Source: Gordonia hankookensis
GTDB lineage: Bacteria; Actinomycetota; Actinomycetes; Mycobacteriales; Mycobacteriaceae
Reading direction: 5' to 3'
NCBI RefSeq assembly: GCF_014673215.1
Contig: NZ_JACWMS010000005.1
Span: 1 to 64,000, forward strand
Length of the DNA: 64,000 nucleotides
Under the pieces are notes generated by a model. It saw only the letters and a list, made by a program, of their open reading frames with translations. It had not been told where the DNA came from and did not search any database. Shown here piece by piece: positions 8,814 through 18,206 of the stretch; the first letter of the stretch is position 1, and each line of letters opens with the position of its first letter. The translations under genes and the position numbers were made by a program.

Positions 8814-10559
8814 TTGCGACCACTTCGCCACGTGCACGACACCAAACACATCTTTGTGACGGGCGGTGTTGCGTCGTCCCTTGGCAAGGGACTGACCGCA
8901 TCGAGCCTGGGACAACTTCTGACCTCTCGCGGCCTTCGCGTCACGATGCAGAAGCTCGATCCCTATCTCAATGTCGACCCCGGCACGATGAACCCCTTCC
9001 AACACGGTGAGGTGTTCGTCACCGAGGACGGTGCCGAGACCGATCTCGACGTCGGACATTACGAGCGCTTCCTGGACCGCAACCTCTCGCAGTCCGCGAA
9101 TGTGACCACCGGGCAGGTCTATTCGACGGTGATCGCCAAGGAACGCCGCGGAGAGTATCTGGGTGAGACGGTCCAGGTGATTCCGCACATCACCGACGAA
9201 CTCAAGTCGCGTGTCCTCGCGATGCGCGAGCCGGGCGAAGACGGTGAGGCGCCCGATGTGGTGATCACCGAGATCGGTGGAACCGTCGGCGACATCGAGT
9301 CACAGCCGTTCATCGAAGCGGCACGGCAGATCCGCCACGACGTCGGGCGCGACAACGTGTTCTTCCTGCACGTCTCGCTGGTCCCGTATCTCGCCCCTTC
9401 CGGCGAACTCAAGACCAAGCCGACCCAGCATTCGGTGGCCGCATTGCGCAACGTCGGCATCCAGCCCGACGCGCTCATTCTCCGATGCGATCGGGAGGTC
9501 CCCGAAGGTCTCAAGAAGAAGATCGCCCTCATGTGCGACGTCGAGCTCGAGGGGGTCATCTCCACGCCGGACGCGCCGTCGATCTATGACATCCCGAAGG
9601 TCCTGCACCGCGAGCAGCTCGATGCCTACGTGGTGCGCAAGCTGGGCCTGCCGTTCCGAGATGTGGACTGGACCGAGTGGGGTGAGCTCCTCAAGCGAGT
9701 CCACGATCCGCGGGAGACGGTGACCGTCGCGCTGGTGGGGAAGTACGTGGACCTGCCCGACGCGTATCTGTCGGTCACCGAGGCGATTCGCGCGGGTGGC
9801 TTCGCCTGGAGGGCGCGTACCGAGATCAAATGGGTCCCGTCCGACGACTGCGCCACCCCCGAGGGTGCGCAGGCTGCGCTCGGTGACGTGCATGCGGTGC
9901 TCATCCCCGGTGGTTTCGGGATCCGCGGTATCGAGGGCAAAGTGGGCGCGATCAGCTACGCCCGTAAACGCGGGATTCCGTTGCTGGGTCTCTGCCTCGG
10001 ATTGCAGTGCGTGGTGATCGAAGCGGCTCGCGCCGCCGGTCTCGACGACGCGAGTTCGACCGAGTTCGATCCGGATACGCCCTATCCCGTCATCTCGACG
10101 ATGGCCGACCAGGCCGACGCGGTGGCCGGCGAGGCGGATCTGGGCGGAACGATGCGGCTCGGTGCCTATCCGGCCTCTCTCGAACCGGACAGTGTCGTCG
10201 CAGAGGCGTACGGGACGACCCGGGTCTCCGAGCGGCACCGACACCGCTTCGAGGTCAACAACGGGTACCGCGACAAGATCGCGGCCTCCGGGCTGGTGTT
10301 CTCCGGGACCTCGCCCGACGGCCATCTCGTGGAGTTCGTGGAGTATCCGACGTCGGTGCATCCGTTCCTGGTCGCCACCCAGGCGCATCCGGAACTGAAG
10401 AGCCGGCCGACCCGGCCACACCCGCTGTTCCGCTCGTTCATCGACGCGGCACTGAAATACAAGGCTGCCGAACGGCTCCCGGTGGACATCGGTGACTACG
10501 AGCGTCCCGCCACGGGAGAGGTCGAGGACGCCGACGGTGCCGAGGAACGCGGCGCTTGA
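8814..10559 (+). CDS. pyrG: CTP synthase
   Basis: CTP synthase aminates UTP to CTP with glutamine and ATP. The 581-residue protein has the N-terminal synthase domain (VTGGVASSLGKGLTASS; DPYLNVDPGTMNPFQHGE) and, from about residue 300, a class I glutamine amidotransferase with the nucleophile Cys in PLLGLCLGLQCVV and the His-Pro-Glu of the triad near residue 525 (ATQAHPELKSRP). The start is TTG 8814 after gggagacgca. Its stop overlaps the TTG start of the Nudix gene. Confidence 0.97.
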   Translation: MRPLRHVHDTKHIFVTGGVASSLGKGLTASSLGQLLTSRGLRVTMQKLDPYLNVDPGTMNPFQHGEVFVTEDGAETDLDVGHYERFLDRNLSQSANVTTGQVYSTVIAKERRGEYLGETVQVIPHITDELKSRVLAMREPGEDGEAPDVVITEIGGTVGDIESQPFIEAARQIRHDVGRDNVFFLHVSLVPYLAPSGELKTKPTQHSVAALRNVGIQPDALILRCDREVPEGLKKKIALMCDVELEGVISTPDAPSIYDIPKVLHREQLDAYVVRKLGLPFRDVDWTEWGELLKRVHDPRETVTVALVGKYVDLPDAYLSVTEAIRAGGFAWRARTEIKWVPSDDCATPEGAQAALGDVHAVLIPGGFGIRGIEGKVGAISYARKRGIPLLGLCLGLQCVVIEAARAAGLDDASSTEFDPDTPYPVISTMADQADAVAGEADLGGTMRLGAYPASLEPDSVVAEAYGTTRVSERHRHRFEVNNGYRDKIAASGLVFSGTSPDGHLVEFVEYPTSVHPFLVATQAHPELKSRPTRPHPLFRSFIDAALKYKAAERLPVDIGDYERPATGEVEDADGAEERGA

Positions 10560-11227
10560 ACGGGCCCGATCCCGACGTACGGTCAGGCGACGACGCAGTC
10601 GACAGGCAGCACGCGTTCACCGTCCAGGGGACCCGAACCGTTTACGACGGTGCGATTCTCACCTTGCGGGTCGACGAGGTCGAGATGCCCGGTGGGCGCG
10701 TCGCCGAACGTGAGGTCGTCGAACACTTCGGCGCGGTCGCGGTGGTCGCCCGCGACGCGCGGGGGCGGATCGCGATGGTCCGGCAGTACCGGCATCCGAT
10801 CGGCAGGCGGCTACTCGAGCTGCCGGCAGGCCTGCTCGATGCCGGTCCCGGTGAGACCCCGCTCGCGGCGGCACAGCGTGAGCTGGCCGAGGAGGTCGAC
10901 CTCGCCGCCGAGCACTGGCAGGTGCTCGTCGATCTCGACCTGTCGCCGGGTTTCACCGACGAGGCGCTCCGGCTCTACCTCGCGCAAGATCTTCGCGGAC
11001 TCGAGGCCTCGGAGCGGCACGACGAGGAGGCCGACATGTCTGTCGAGTGGGTGGCCCTCGAGGACGCGGTCTCCCGGACCCTGTCCGGTGAGATCGTCAA
11101 CGCGACGAGTGTGGCCGGCATCCTCGCGCTGGCAGCAGCCGATGCGCGGGCGACATCGCTGCGGGCGGTGACCGCGCCCTGGACCGACGAACCGACGGCG
11201 TTGCGTGAGCGCCGGGACCGGCGATGA
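10556..11227 (+). CDS. Nudix hydrolase, probable ADP-ribose pyrophosphatase
   Basis: This enzyme probably splits ADP-ribose to AMP and ribose-5-phosphate. The 223-residue protein has a Nudix box around residues 100-125 (GETPLAAAQRELAEEVDL) with the REL-EE metal-binding core, preceded by the RRLLELPAGLLD segment typical of the ADP-ribose group. The usual glycine after EE is replaced by Asp (EEVDL), a conservative departure. It is the Rv1700 homologue in the same place between pyrG and xerD. It starts at TTG 10556 overlapping the pyrG stop, and its own stop overlaps the xerD ATG, so translation is coupled throughout. Confidence 0.9.
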   Translation: MNGPDPDVRSGDDAVDRQHAFTVQGTRTVYDGAILTLRVDEVEMPGGRVAEREVVEHFGAVAVVARDARGRIAMVRQYRHPIGRRLLELPAGLLDAGPGETPLAAAQRELAEEVDLAAEHWQVLVDLDLSPGFTDEALRLYLAQDLRGLEASERHDEEADMSVEWVALEDAVSRTLSGEIVNATSVAGILALAAADARATSLRAVTAPWTDEPTALRERRDRR

Positions 11228-12165
11228 CGGGACACACGGTATCGACCGACAGCGCGGCGGAGCACGTGACCCGGTACCTCGATCACCTCACCGTCGAACG
11301 CGGCGCCGCCGCCAACACCGTCAGCTCCTATCGGCGGGACCTCGGACGTTATGCGGACTACCTCGGAGCACGGGGGATCGACTCCCTGGCCGAAGTGACC
11401 GAGAACGATGTCCGGGAATTCCTCGTGCAGCTTCGTCGTGGTGACCCCGACACCGGTTCGGCGCCGCTGGCCGACAGCTCGATCGCGCGGACACTCGTCG
11501 CGGTTCGCGGATTCCACAAGTTCGCCGCGGCCGAGGGCGTCGTCGAGGCGGATGTCGCCCATGCCGTCCGCCCGCCGCGTCCGGCCCGTCGCCTCCCGAA
11601 ATCGTTGCCGGTCGACGAGGTTCTCGCGATTCTCGAATCGGCGGGGGCGCCCGATCATCCCCGTGCCCTGCGGGACCGGGCCCTGCTCGAACTGCTCTAC
11701 AGCTGCGGTGCGCGGATCTCCGAGGCGACCGCCCTCGACGTGGACGACATCGACGCGACGACACGCGCGGTTCGACTGTGCGGCAAGGGCGGCAAGGAAC
11801 GCGTCGTCCCGGTCGGCGGTCCGGCGATCGATGCGCTGGAGGCATACCTGGTGCGCGGTCGGCCGGCCCTCGCGAGCCGGGCGAATCCTGCGCTGTTCCT
11901 CAACGCGCGCGGTGGCCGGCTGTCCCGGCAGAGTGCGTGGCAGGTGTTGGCAGACGCCGCTGCACGGGCCGGCCTGGACAAGGCGGTGTCGCCGCACACG
12001 TTGCGGCACAGCTTTGCCACTCATCTACTCGACGGCGGTGCCGACGTTCGCGTCGTGCAGGAACTCCTCGGCCACGCATCGGTGACCACCACACAGGTCT
12101 ACACCCTGGTGACGGTGAACACCATGCGCGAGGTCTACGCCACGGCCCATCCGCGGGCGCGGTGA
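11224..12165 (+). CDS. xerD: Tyrosine recombinase XerD
   Basis: XerD resolves chromosome dimers at dif near the terminus during division. The 313-residue protein has the N-terminal SAM-like core-binding domain (residues about 10-110) and the C-terminal catalytic domain with Arg in LYSCGARISEATAL, Lys in the GKGGKER hairpin, His-x-x-Arg in SPHTLRHSFATHLL, His in LGHASVTTT and the nucleophile Tyr in TQVYTLV. The context (parA-like, scpA, scpB downstream) is a chromosome-segregation cluster, which supports XerD rather than a phage integrase. Confidence 0.95.
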   Translation: MTGHTVSTDSAAEHVTRYLDHLTVERGAAANTVSSYRRDLGRYADYLGARGIDSLAEVTENDVREFLVQLRRGDPDTGSAPLADSSIARTLVAVRGFHKFAAAEGVVEADVAHAVRPPRPARRLPKSLPVDEVLAILESAGAPDHPRALRDRALLELLYSCGARISEATALDVDDIDATTRAVRLCGKGGKERVVPVGGPAIDALEAYLVRGRPALASRANPALFLNARGGRLSRQSAWQVLADAAARAGLDKAVSPHTLRHSFATHLLDGGADVRVVQELLGHASVTTTQVYTLVTVNTMREVYATAHPRAR

Positions 12166-12231
12166 GCGTCCACGGAAACGGTCCCGGGTCGGTTGTCGGC
12201 GATGCTCCGCCGAATCGGCCAGGTGACCCAC

Positions 12232-12237
12232 TAGGCT
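12232..12237 (+). promoter_or_regulatory. Possible -10 TAGGCT before the parA-like gene
   Basis: TAGGCT lies 44 nt before GTG 12282 in the only sizeable gap (116 nt) between xerD and parA. It fits an actinobacterial -10, but no -35 stands out. Confidence 0.3.
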
Positions 12238-12281
12238 GGGTCCTGTTCGAGGTCGAGACGAGAGATGGGAGCGGCGGACAC

Positions 12282-13223
12282 GTGAGCACCCCGGGGGCCC
12301 CGCGGTCCGCTGCCGATGACCAATACCGGATCTCTGTCGCGCCGTCCCATGACGCCGACGAGGAGACCGAACACGAGACCGAGATGGGTCCGACCGGTCG
12401 GCCCTATCGCGACATCCCCGAACCGGTCCCACTGGACCGGCACGGCCCGGCCACGGTGGTGGCCGTCTGCAACCAGAAGGGCGGCGTCGGCAAGACCACG
12501 TCGACGATCAATCTCGGTGCGGCGTTGGCCGAATACGGCCGTCGGGTGCTGCTCGTGGACCTGGACCCGCAGGGCGCGTTGTCGGCGGGTCTCGGCGTTC
12601 CGCATCACGATCTCGACCAGACCGTCTACAACCTGCTGGTACCGCCACAGGCCGCCACCGACGACGTGCTGATGCGCACCAGGGTCGACGGCCTCGACCT
12701 GTTGCCCAGCAACATCGACCTGTCGGCCGCCGAGATCCAGCTGGTCACCGAGGTCGGTCGCGAGCAATCGCTGGCCCGGGCCCTCCACCCGGTGCTCGAT
12801 CGCTACGACTTCGTGCTGATCGACTGCCAGCCGTCACTGGGCTTGCTCACCGTGAACGCGCTCGCCTGCTCGGATACCGTCGTCATCCCGATGGAATGCG
12901 AATACTTCAGTCTGCGCGGGCTTGCCCTGCTGACCGACACCGTCGACAAGGTCCGTGATCGTCTCAACCCGCGTCTGAATCTCGGCGGGATTCTGGTGAC
13001 CATGTTCGACGCGCGCACATTGCATTCGCGAGAGGTGATGGCCCGCGTGGTCGAGGTGTTCGGCGACGCCGTCTACGACACCGTCATCAGCCGGACGGTG
13101 CGATTCCCCGAGACGAGCGTCGCGGGTGAACCCATCACGTCCTGGGCGCCGAAGTCGGCGGGAGCCAAGGCCTACCGGGCGCTGGCGCGCGAGGTGATCG
13201 CGCGCGACTCCCGGCAGGCATGA
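12282..13223 (+). CDS. ParA/Soj family ATPase
   Basis: A 313-residue ParA-type ATPase with the deviant Walker A KGGVGKTTSTINL near residue 70, switch region DLDPQGALSAGLG, and Walker B DFVLIDCQPSLGLLT. The first 55 residues are acidic and probably disordered. It corresponds to Rv1708, which is separate from the main oriC parAB pair and always sits just before scpA. The partner is unknown. Start GTG 12282 follows gggagcggcggac; reading frames extending further upstream would run into xerD and are not credible. Its stop overlaps the scpA ATG. Confidence 0.92.
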   Translation: MSTPGAPRSAADDQYRISVAPSHDADEETEHETEMGPTGRPYRDIPEPVPLDRHGPATVVAVCNQKGGVGKTTSTINLGAALAEYGRRVLLVDLDPQGALSAGLGVPHHDLDQTVYNLLVPPQAATDDVLMRTRVDGLDLLPSNIDLSAAEIQLVTEVGREQSLARALHPVLDRYDFVLIDCQPSLGLLTVNALACSDTVVIPMECEYFSLRGLALLTDTVDKVRDRLNPRLNLGGILVTMFDARTLHSREVMARVVEVFGDAVYDTVISRTVRFPETSVAGEPITSWAPKSAGAKAYRALAREVIARDSRQA

Positions 13224-14203
13224 CCGACGGCGACCCGGTGTCCGACAGTGCGGTGTCCGACAGTGCGGTGTCCGACAGTGCGGTGTCCGACAATGCAGTG
13301 TCCGAAACCGCGGTGTCCGACGAAGGTGTGTCTGACAGTGCAGTGACCGAGCCGGTGGTCGCCGACGGTGCCACGACCGAGTCGGCGCCGGACACGCCGG
13401 AGGCGGCAGATGAGAAGCCGACGGGTTTCCAGGTCCGTCTCCGGAACTTCGAGGGTCCGTTCGACCTGCTCCTGAACCTCATCAGCCAGCATCGCCTCGA
13501 TGTGACCGAGGTCGCGCTGCACGAGGTGACCGACGACTTCATCGCTTACACCCGTGACCTCGGGCCCGAGATGGGCCTGGAGCAGACCACCGAGTTCCTC
13601 GTTGTCGCGGCGACGCTTCTCGATCTGAAGGCGGCGCGGCTGCTGCCGTCCGGGGAGATCGACGACCCCGAGGATCTGGCCCTGCTCGAGGCGAGAGACC
13701 TGCTGTTCGCGCGGCTGTTGCAGTACCGTGCCTACAAACAGGTGGCCGCGTTGTTCGGGGAGTTGGAAGCGGCTGCGCTGCAGCGCTATCCGAGGGCCGT
13801 GTCGCTGGAACAGCAGTTCGAGGATCTCCTGCCCGAGGTGACCATCGGCGTCGACGCCCGAGGATTCGCCCAGGTCGCGGCGACCGCGATGACACCTCGA
13901 CCGACCCCGACCGTGGGCCTGGACCACTTGCACGCCTCGCAGGTCTCGGTCCCCGAGCAGGCCCGTCGCCTCGCCGAGATGCTCGCCATGCGACCCGGTG
14001 ATTGGCTGAGCTTCGGTGAGCTGGTCGCCGAATGCGAGTCCGGCCTCGAGGTGATCGGCCGGTTCCTCGGGCTGCTGGAGCTCTTCCGCGAGCAGGCCGT
14101 CACATTCGAACAACCCGAGGCACTGGGGGAGTTGCGGGTGAACTGGACCGGAGACCGAGACGTGGACGACGTCAACATCGACAGGGCGGAGGACTACGGA
14201 TGA
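13220..14203 (+). CDS. scpA: Segregation and condensation protein A
   Basis: ScpA is the kleisin that bridges SMC heads. The 327-residue protein has the standard kleisin core from about residue 72 (VRLRNFEGPFDLLLNLI) to the C-terminal winged helix (about 250-310). Before it stands an unusual 70-residue N-terminal extension made of tandem pentapeptides close to VSDSA, encoded by 15-bp direct repeats. The extension is acidic and surely disordered. It starts with the ATG that overlaps the parA-like stop and its own stop overlaps the scpB start. Confidence 0.94.
   Translation: MTDGDPVSDSAVSDSAVSDSAVSDNAVSETAVSDEGVSDSAVTEPVVADGATTESAPDTPEAADEKPTGFQVRLRNFEGPFDLLLNLISQHRLDVTEVALHEVTDDFIAYTRDLGPEMGLEQTTEFLVVAATLLDLKAARLLPSGEIDDPEDLALLEARDLLFARLLQYRAYKQVAALFGELEAAALQRYPRAVSLEQQFEDLLPEVTIGVDARGFAQVAATAMTPRPTPTVGLDHLHASQVSVPEQARRLAEMLAMRPGDWLSFGELVAECESGLEVIGRFLGLLELFREQAVTFEQPEALGELRVNWTGDRDVDDVNIDRAEDYG
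13238..13342 (+). repeat. Seven 15-bp tandem repeats inside scpA
   Basis: Unit gtgtccgacagtgcg is perfect at 13238, 13253 and 13268, then degenerates at 13283, 13298, 13313 and 13328. It encodes VSDSA-like pentapeptides. The gradient from perfect to degraded copies suggests recent slippage at the 5' side. Confidence 0.95.
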
Positions 14204-14985
14204 CCGACGAGCCGGATCCGACGACAGAAACCACCGGAGTCCCGGACCCGGCCGCGGGACCGACGACCCTCGACGCCGAGCAGAGCGCCCTCGAGGTCGA
14301 GGAGGAGATCGTCCTCGACGACGGCCGGTTGCGATCGGCGCTCGAAGCGGTCCTGCTGGTGGTCGACACGCCCGCCACCACGGACGAACTGGCCACCGCG
14401 GTCGATCAGGATCGACTGCGGGTACGCACGATGCTGACGCGCATGGCGGACGAACTCACCGAGTCCGGCAGCGGGATCGACCTTCGGTACGCCGGTGACG
14501 GCTGGCGGTTCTACACGCGGGCCGAGTTCGCCCCCTATGTCGAGCGTCTGCTGCTCGACGGCGCCCGATCGAAGCTCACCCGGGCGGCGCTGGAGACGCT
14601 GGCGGTGATCGCCTACCGTCAGCCGGTCACCCGTGCACGTGTGAGCGCCATCCGCGGCGTCAACGTGGACGGCGTGATCCGCACGCTGGTGGCCCGTGGC
14701 CTGATCGACGAGGTCGGCACCGACCCCCAGACCTCGGCCATCACCTACGCCACCACAGAGATGTTCCTCGAGCGTCTCGGCCTCGCATCCCTGACCGAAT
14801 TGCCCGATCTCGCGCCGCTGTTGCCCGACATCGACGTGATCGACGACCTCGATGAGGAGATCTCGTCGGACCCGCGATTCGCCAAACTCGGTGGTCACCG
14901 GTCAGACTCGATGGAGAAGGATTCACCCGGAACGGACGAACAGCACTCATCGACGTCCGCCCCGGACCCCGACGACCAGGACTGA
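14200..14985 (+). CDS. scpB: Segregation and condensation protein B
   Basis: ScpB dimerises through winged helices and binds ScpA in the SMC complex. The 261-residue protein has two winged-helix domains between about residues 42 and 205, including the family stretch LETLAVIAYRQPVTRARVSAIRG, written here only in part: AVIAYRQPVTRA. Both ends are acidic and low-complexity, and the C-terminal 35 residues are Asp/Ser-rich. ATG 14200 overlaps the scpA stop. The longer frame upstream would run inside scpA and is not used. Confidence 0.94.
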   Translation: MTDEPDPTTETTGVPDPAAGPTTLDAEQSALEVEEEIVLDDGRLRSALEAVLLVVDTPATTDELATAVDQDRLRVRTMLTRMADELTESGSGIDLRYAGDGWRFYTRAEFAPYVERLLLDGARSKLTRAALETLAVIAYRQPVTRARVSAIRGVNVDGVIRTLVARGLIDEVGTDPQTSAITYATTEMFLERLGLASLTELPDLAPLLPDIDVIDDLDEEISSDPRFAKLGGHRSDSMEKDSPGTDEQHSSTSAPDPDDQD

Positions 14986-14989
14986 TGAC

Positions 14990-15991
14990 ATGGCATCCGC
15001 TAGCCGAGACGGCACACCGGGCCCGCGCAAGAAGACGTCGCGCGCCCAGAAGACAGGCAAGAACACTCCCAAGACGGGCAACAAAGGGCACGGTGGCGCA
15101 GGTGCCGTGAGTGAGGGCCGCTCGTCCAAGAAGACGCATCGCAAAGGCTCGTCGAAGCCCAACGTGACGTCGGGCAAGGTGCGTCTGAACAACGCGAAAC
15201 CGGCTCGTCACCAGACCCCGGCCCAGGATCCGGGTGCGACTGGCGCCACCTACGTCGAAGACGGCGTGCGGTTGCAGAAGGTGCTCGCCTCTGCTGGCGT
15301 CGCATCGCGTCGCGGTGCCGAGGAGCTCATCGCCGCGGGTCGCGTCGACGTCGACGGGCAGATCGTCACCGAGCAGGGGATGCGCATCAACCCCGACACC
15401 GCGGTGATCCGGGTGGACGGTGCGCGGGTCGTGATCGACGAGACCCGGCAGTATCTGGCCCTCAACAAGCCCAAGGGCTGGCAGTCCACGATGTCCGACG
15501 ACCAGGGCCGACCGTGCATCGGCGACATCGTCGCCGAACGTGTGATGGCCGGGCAGCGACTCTTCCACGTGGGCAGGCTCGACGCCGACACCGAGGGACT
15601 GCTGTTGCTGACCAACGACGGCGAGCTCGCCCACCGCCTCATGCATCCCTCGTTCGAGGTGCCCAAGACCTATATGGCCGAGCTCCGTGGCGAGGTGCCG
15701 CGCTCGGTCGGTCGCACCCTCAAGGACGGAATCGAGCTCGAGGACGGCCCGGTGGCAGTCGACGGTTTCACGGTCGTCGGCGTTCACGAAGGCCAGTCGC
15801 TGGTGCGGATCACATTGCACGAAGGCCGAAACAGGATCGTCCGGCGCATGATGGAAGAGGTCGGATTCCCGGTGACCAGCCTGGTGCGCACCAACATCGG
15901 CGCGGTCTCTCTCGGTGAGCAGCGGCCCGGCAGCCTGCGCGTACTGGGTAAGAACGAGATCGGCGCGCTGTACAAGGCGGTGGGGCTGTGA
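14990..15991 (+). CDS. rluB: 23S rRNA pseudouridine synthase, RluB/RsuA family
   Basis: A 333-residue large- or small-subunit rRNA pseudouridine synthase. After a Lys/Gly-rich basic tail of about 85 residues comes an S4 domain (LQKVLASAGVASRRGAEEL) and the RsuA-type catalytic domain with the aspartate in GRLDADTEGLLLLTNDGEL. The long basic N-terminus is typical of actinobacterial members and probably helps RNA binding. The start ATG 14990 lies 4 nt after scpB; the stop overlaps the cmk start. Confidence 0.92.
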   Translation: MASASRDGTPGPRKKTSRAQKTGKNTPKTGNKGHGGAGAVSEGRSSKKTHRKGSSKPNVTSGKVRLNNAKPARHQTPAQDPGATGATYVEDGVRLQKVLASAGVASRRGAEELIAAGRVDVDGQIVTEQGMRINPDTAVIRVDGARVVIDETRQYLALNKPKGWQSTMSDDQGRPCIGDIVAERVMAGQRLFHVGRLDADTEGLLLLTNDGELAHRLMHPSFEVPKTYMAELRGEVPRSVGRTLKDGIELEDGPVAVDGFTVVGVHEGQSLVRITLHEGRNRIVRRMMEEVGFPVTSLVRTNIGAVSLGEQRPGSLRVLGKNEIGALYKAVGL

Positions 15992-16686
15992 GTCACGACG
16001 ACGCGGTCGGCACGCATGTCATCGCCATCGACGGTCCCGCCGGAACCGGAAAGTCCACGGTGTCGCGGATCCTCGCCGATCGCGTCGGCGCACACTTCCT
16101 GGACACCGGTGCCATGTACCGAGCGGCCACCCTCGCCGTGCTGAATGCCGGTGTCGCGCTTGATGACACGGACTCGATCGGCGCCGTGGTGACCAGGGCC
16201 GACATCGGTCTGAACGTGCTCGCCGGCAGTTCCACAACTCTCCTCGACGGCGTCGACGTCTCCGCCGAGATCCGGACCGACGTGGTGACCGACGCGGTCT
16301 CGGCAGTCTCGGCGGTGCCGTCGGTACGCACCAAACTCGTTGCGGTCCAACGCCGTGCGGCGCAGGGATCGTTCGTCGTGGTGGAGGGGCGCGATATCGG
16401 GACCGTGGTGTTCCCGGACGCGGACCTCAAAGTCTTCCTGACCGCCACGCCCGAGGCGCGGGCGGCTCGGCGGCATCAGCAGAATGTCGCGGCGGGGCGC
16501 CCGAGCGACCTGGCGGAGGTGTTGAACGGTGTCAATCGACGTGATCATCTCGACTCGACCCGTGCGGTGTCGCCACTGCGTCCTGCAGACGACGCCGTGA
16601 TCGTCGACACCAGTGACCTGACCCGCGACCAGGTCGTCGAGACCCTCGGCGCCCTGGTCCGCGACCGGATCGGAGTGCAGTCGTGA
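15988..16686 (+). CDS. cmk: Cytidylate kinase
   Basis: Cmk phosphorylates CMP and dCMP with ATP. The 232-residue protein has the P-loop GPAGTGKSTVS near residue 16, the NMP-binding segment FLDTGAMYRAATLAVL, and the conserved GRDIGTVVFPDA. GTG 15988 overlaps the rluB stop and its stop overlaps the der GTG, so rluB-cmk-der form a coupled set found across actinobacteria. Confidence 0.96.
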   Translation: MSHDDAVGTHVIAIDGPAGTGKSTVSRILADRVGAHFLDTGAMYRAATLAVLNAGVALDDTDSIGAVVTRADIGLNVLAGSSTTLLDGVDVSAEIRTDVVTDAVSAVSAVPSVRTKLVAVQRRAAQGSFVVVEGRDIGTVVFPDADLKVFLTATPEARAARRHQQNVAAGRPSDLAEVLNGVNRRDHLDSTRAVSPLRPADDAVIVDTSDLTRDQVVETLGALVRDRIGVQS

Positions 16687-18128
16687 GCGAGCAGAACATC
16701 ACCGGCGGGGACGAACTGGCGTTGCCGGGTGACGGCACGTGGTCGGACGAAGCCGACTGGCAGCTGACCGATTTCGACGTCGACGGGGAGCCCATCGACG
16801 GCACCCCGATGCCGGTGCTCGCCATCGTAGGCCGACCGAACGTGGGGAAGTCGACGCTGGTCAACCGCATTCTCGGGCGTCGCGAGGCCGTCGTCGAGGA
16901 CATTCCCGGTGTCACCCGTGATCGGGTCTCGTACTCCGCGAGTTGGTCCGGACGCCGGTTCACCGTCGTCGACACCGGCGGATGGGAACCCGACGCCAAG
17001 GGCCTGCAGCAGGCTGTGGCGACACAGGCCGAACAAGCCATGCGCACTGCGGACGCCATCGTCCTGGTGGTCGATGCAACCGTCGGGGCCACCACGACCG
17101 ACGAGGCCGTCGCCCGGGTGCTGCGTCGCTCCAAGACGCCGGTCATCCTGGCCGCCAACAAGGTCGACAGCGAGCGAGCCGAAGCCGAGACCGCGGCTCT
17201 CTGGTCATTGGGGCTCGGCGAGCCTTACCCGGTCTCGGCCGCGCACGGCCGCGGTGCCGGTGACCTGCTCGACGTGATTCTCGACGTGCTCCCGGAGACG
17301 CCTCGTGAGGCGCCGACGCTCGGCGGGCCCCGCCGCGTCGCGCTGGTGGGTAAACCCAATGTCGGGAAGAGCTCTCTGCTGAACAAGCTGGCAGGTACGC
17401 ATCGGTCGGTGGTCGACAATGTCGCCGGCACCACCGTTGACCCGGTCGACGAGCTCATCGAGATCGATGGCACCACGTGGCAGTTCGTCGACACGGCCGG
17501 CCTGCGCCGCAAGGTTCGGACGGCAAGCGGTCACGAGTACTACGCGTCGCTGCGCACGCGCGCCGCGCTCGACGCAGCCGAGGTCGCGATCCTGCTCATC
17601 GACTCCTCCGAGCCGATCACCGAACAGGATCTCCGCGTGCTGTCGATGATCATCGAGAGCGGCCGCGCTCTGGTGATCGCCTTCAACAAGTGGGATCTGG
17701 TCGACGAGGATCGTCGTTACCAGCTCGACAAGGAGATCGACCGGGAACTGGCCCGGGTGCCCTGGGCGAGACGGGTCAACATCTCGGCGAGCACCGGACG
17801 GTCGGTGCAGAAGCTGGTGCCCGCGATCGAGGGTGCTCTGGAGTCGTGGGACAAACGCGTCGGCACCGGTCGCCTCAACAACTGGCTCAAAGAGGTCATT
17901 GCCGCCACGCCGCCGCCGCTGCGTGGCGGACGCCAGCCGCGCGTCATGTTCGCCACGCAGGCCGCCACCAGACCGCCGACGTTCGTCCTGTTCACGACGG
18001 GCTTCCTGGAGGCGGGATACCGTCGATTCCTCGAGCGCCGGCTGCGTGAGGAGTTCAACTTCGACGGTTCGCCGGTGCGGGTGAATGTGCGTGTCCGCGA
18101 CAAGCGGGAGCAGCGCCGCAAGCGCTGA
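16683..18128 (+). CDS. der: Ribosome-assembly GTPase Der (EngA)
   Basis: Der is a two-GTPase-domain protein needed for 50S subunit assembly. The 481-residue protein has G1 motifs GRPNVGKST (about residue 50) and GKPNVGKSS (about residue 222), G3 motifs DTGGWE and DTAGLR, G4 motifs NKVD and NKWD, and a C-terminal KH-like domain ending in a basic tail. The first 40 residues are acidic and are not part of the conserved core. It ends the first housekeeping block. Confidence 0.97.
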   Translation: MSEQNITGGDELALPGDGTWSDEADWQLTDFDVDGEPIDGTPMPVLAIVGRPNVGKSTLVNRILGRREAVVEDIPGVTRDRVSYSASWSGRRFTVVDTGGWEPDAKGLQQAVATQAEQAMRTADAIVLVVDATVGATTTDEAVARVLRRSKTPVILAANKVDSERAEAETAALWSLGLGEPYPVSAAHGRGAGDLLDVILDVLPETPREAPTLGGPRRVALVGKPNVGKSSLLNKLAGTHRSVVDNVAGTTVDPVDELIEIDGTTWQFVDTAGLRRKVRTASGHEYYASLRTRAALDAAEVAILLIDSSEPITEQDLRVLSMIIESGRALVIAFNKWDLVDEDRRYQLDKEIDRELARVPWARRVNISASTGRSVQKLVPAIEGALESWDKRVGTGRLNNWLKEVIAATPPPLRGGRQPRVMFATQAATRPPTFVLFTTGFLEAGYRRFLERRLREEFNFDGSPVRVNVRVRDKREQRRKR

Positions 18129-18193
18129 CGTGGTTAGCGGCGGATTCCGGACGCGCGGGCGACCGTGTGTCCGGCCGCTGCGATCGGTCGTGC

Positions 18194-18199
18194 GATACT
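18194..18199 (+). promoter_or_regulatory. -10 hexamer GATACT, leaderless promoter
   Basis: GATACT ends 7 nt before GTG 18207, placing the transcription start at the start codon. It supports the short form of the small membrane protein. Confidence 0.45.
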
Positions 18200-18206
18200 T
18201 CCACTC

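Noticed and set aside
11224..12165. Phage integrase interpretation of the tyrosine recombinase
   Set aside because: The surrounding parA-like, scpA and scpB genes and the length match XerD.
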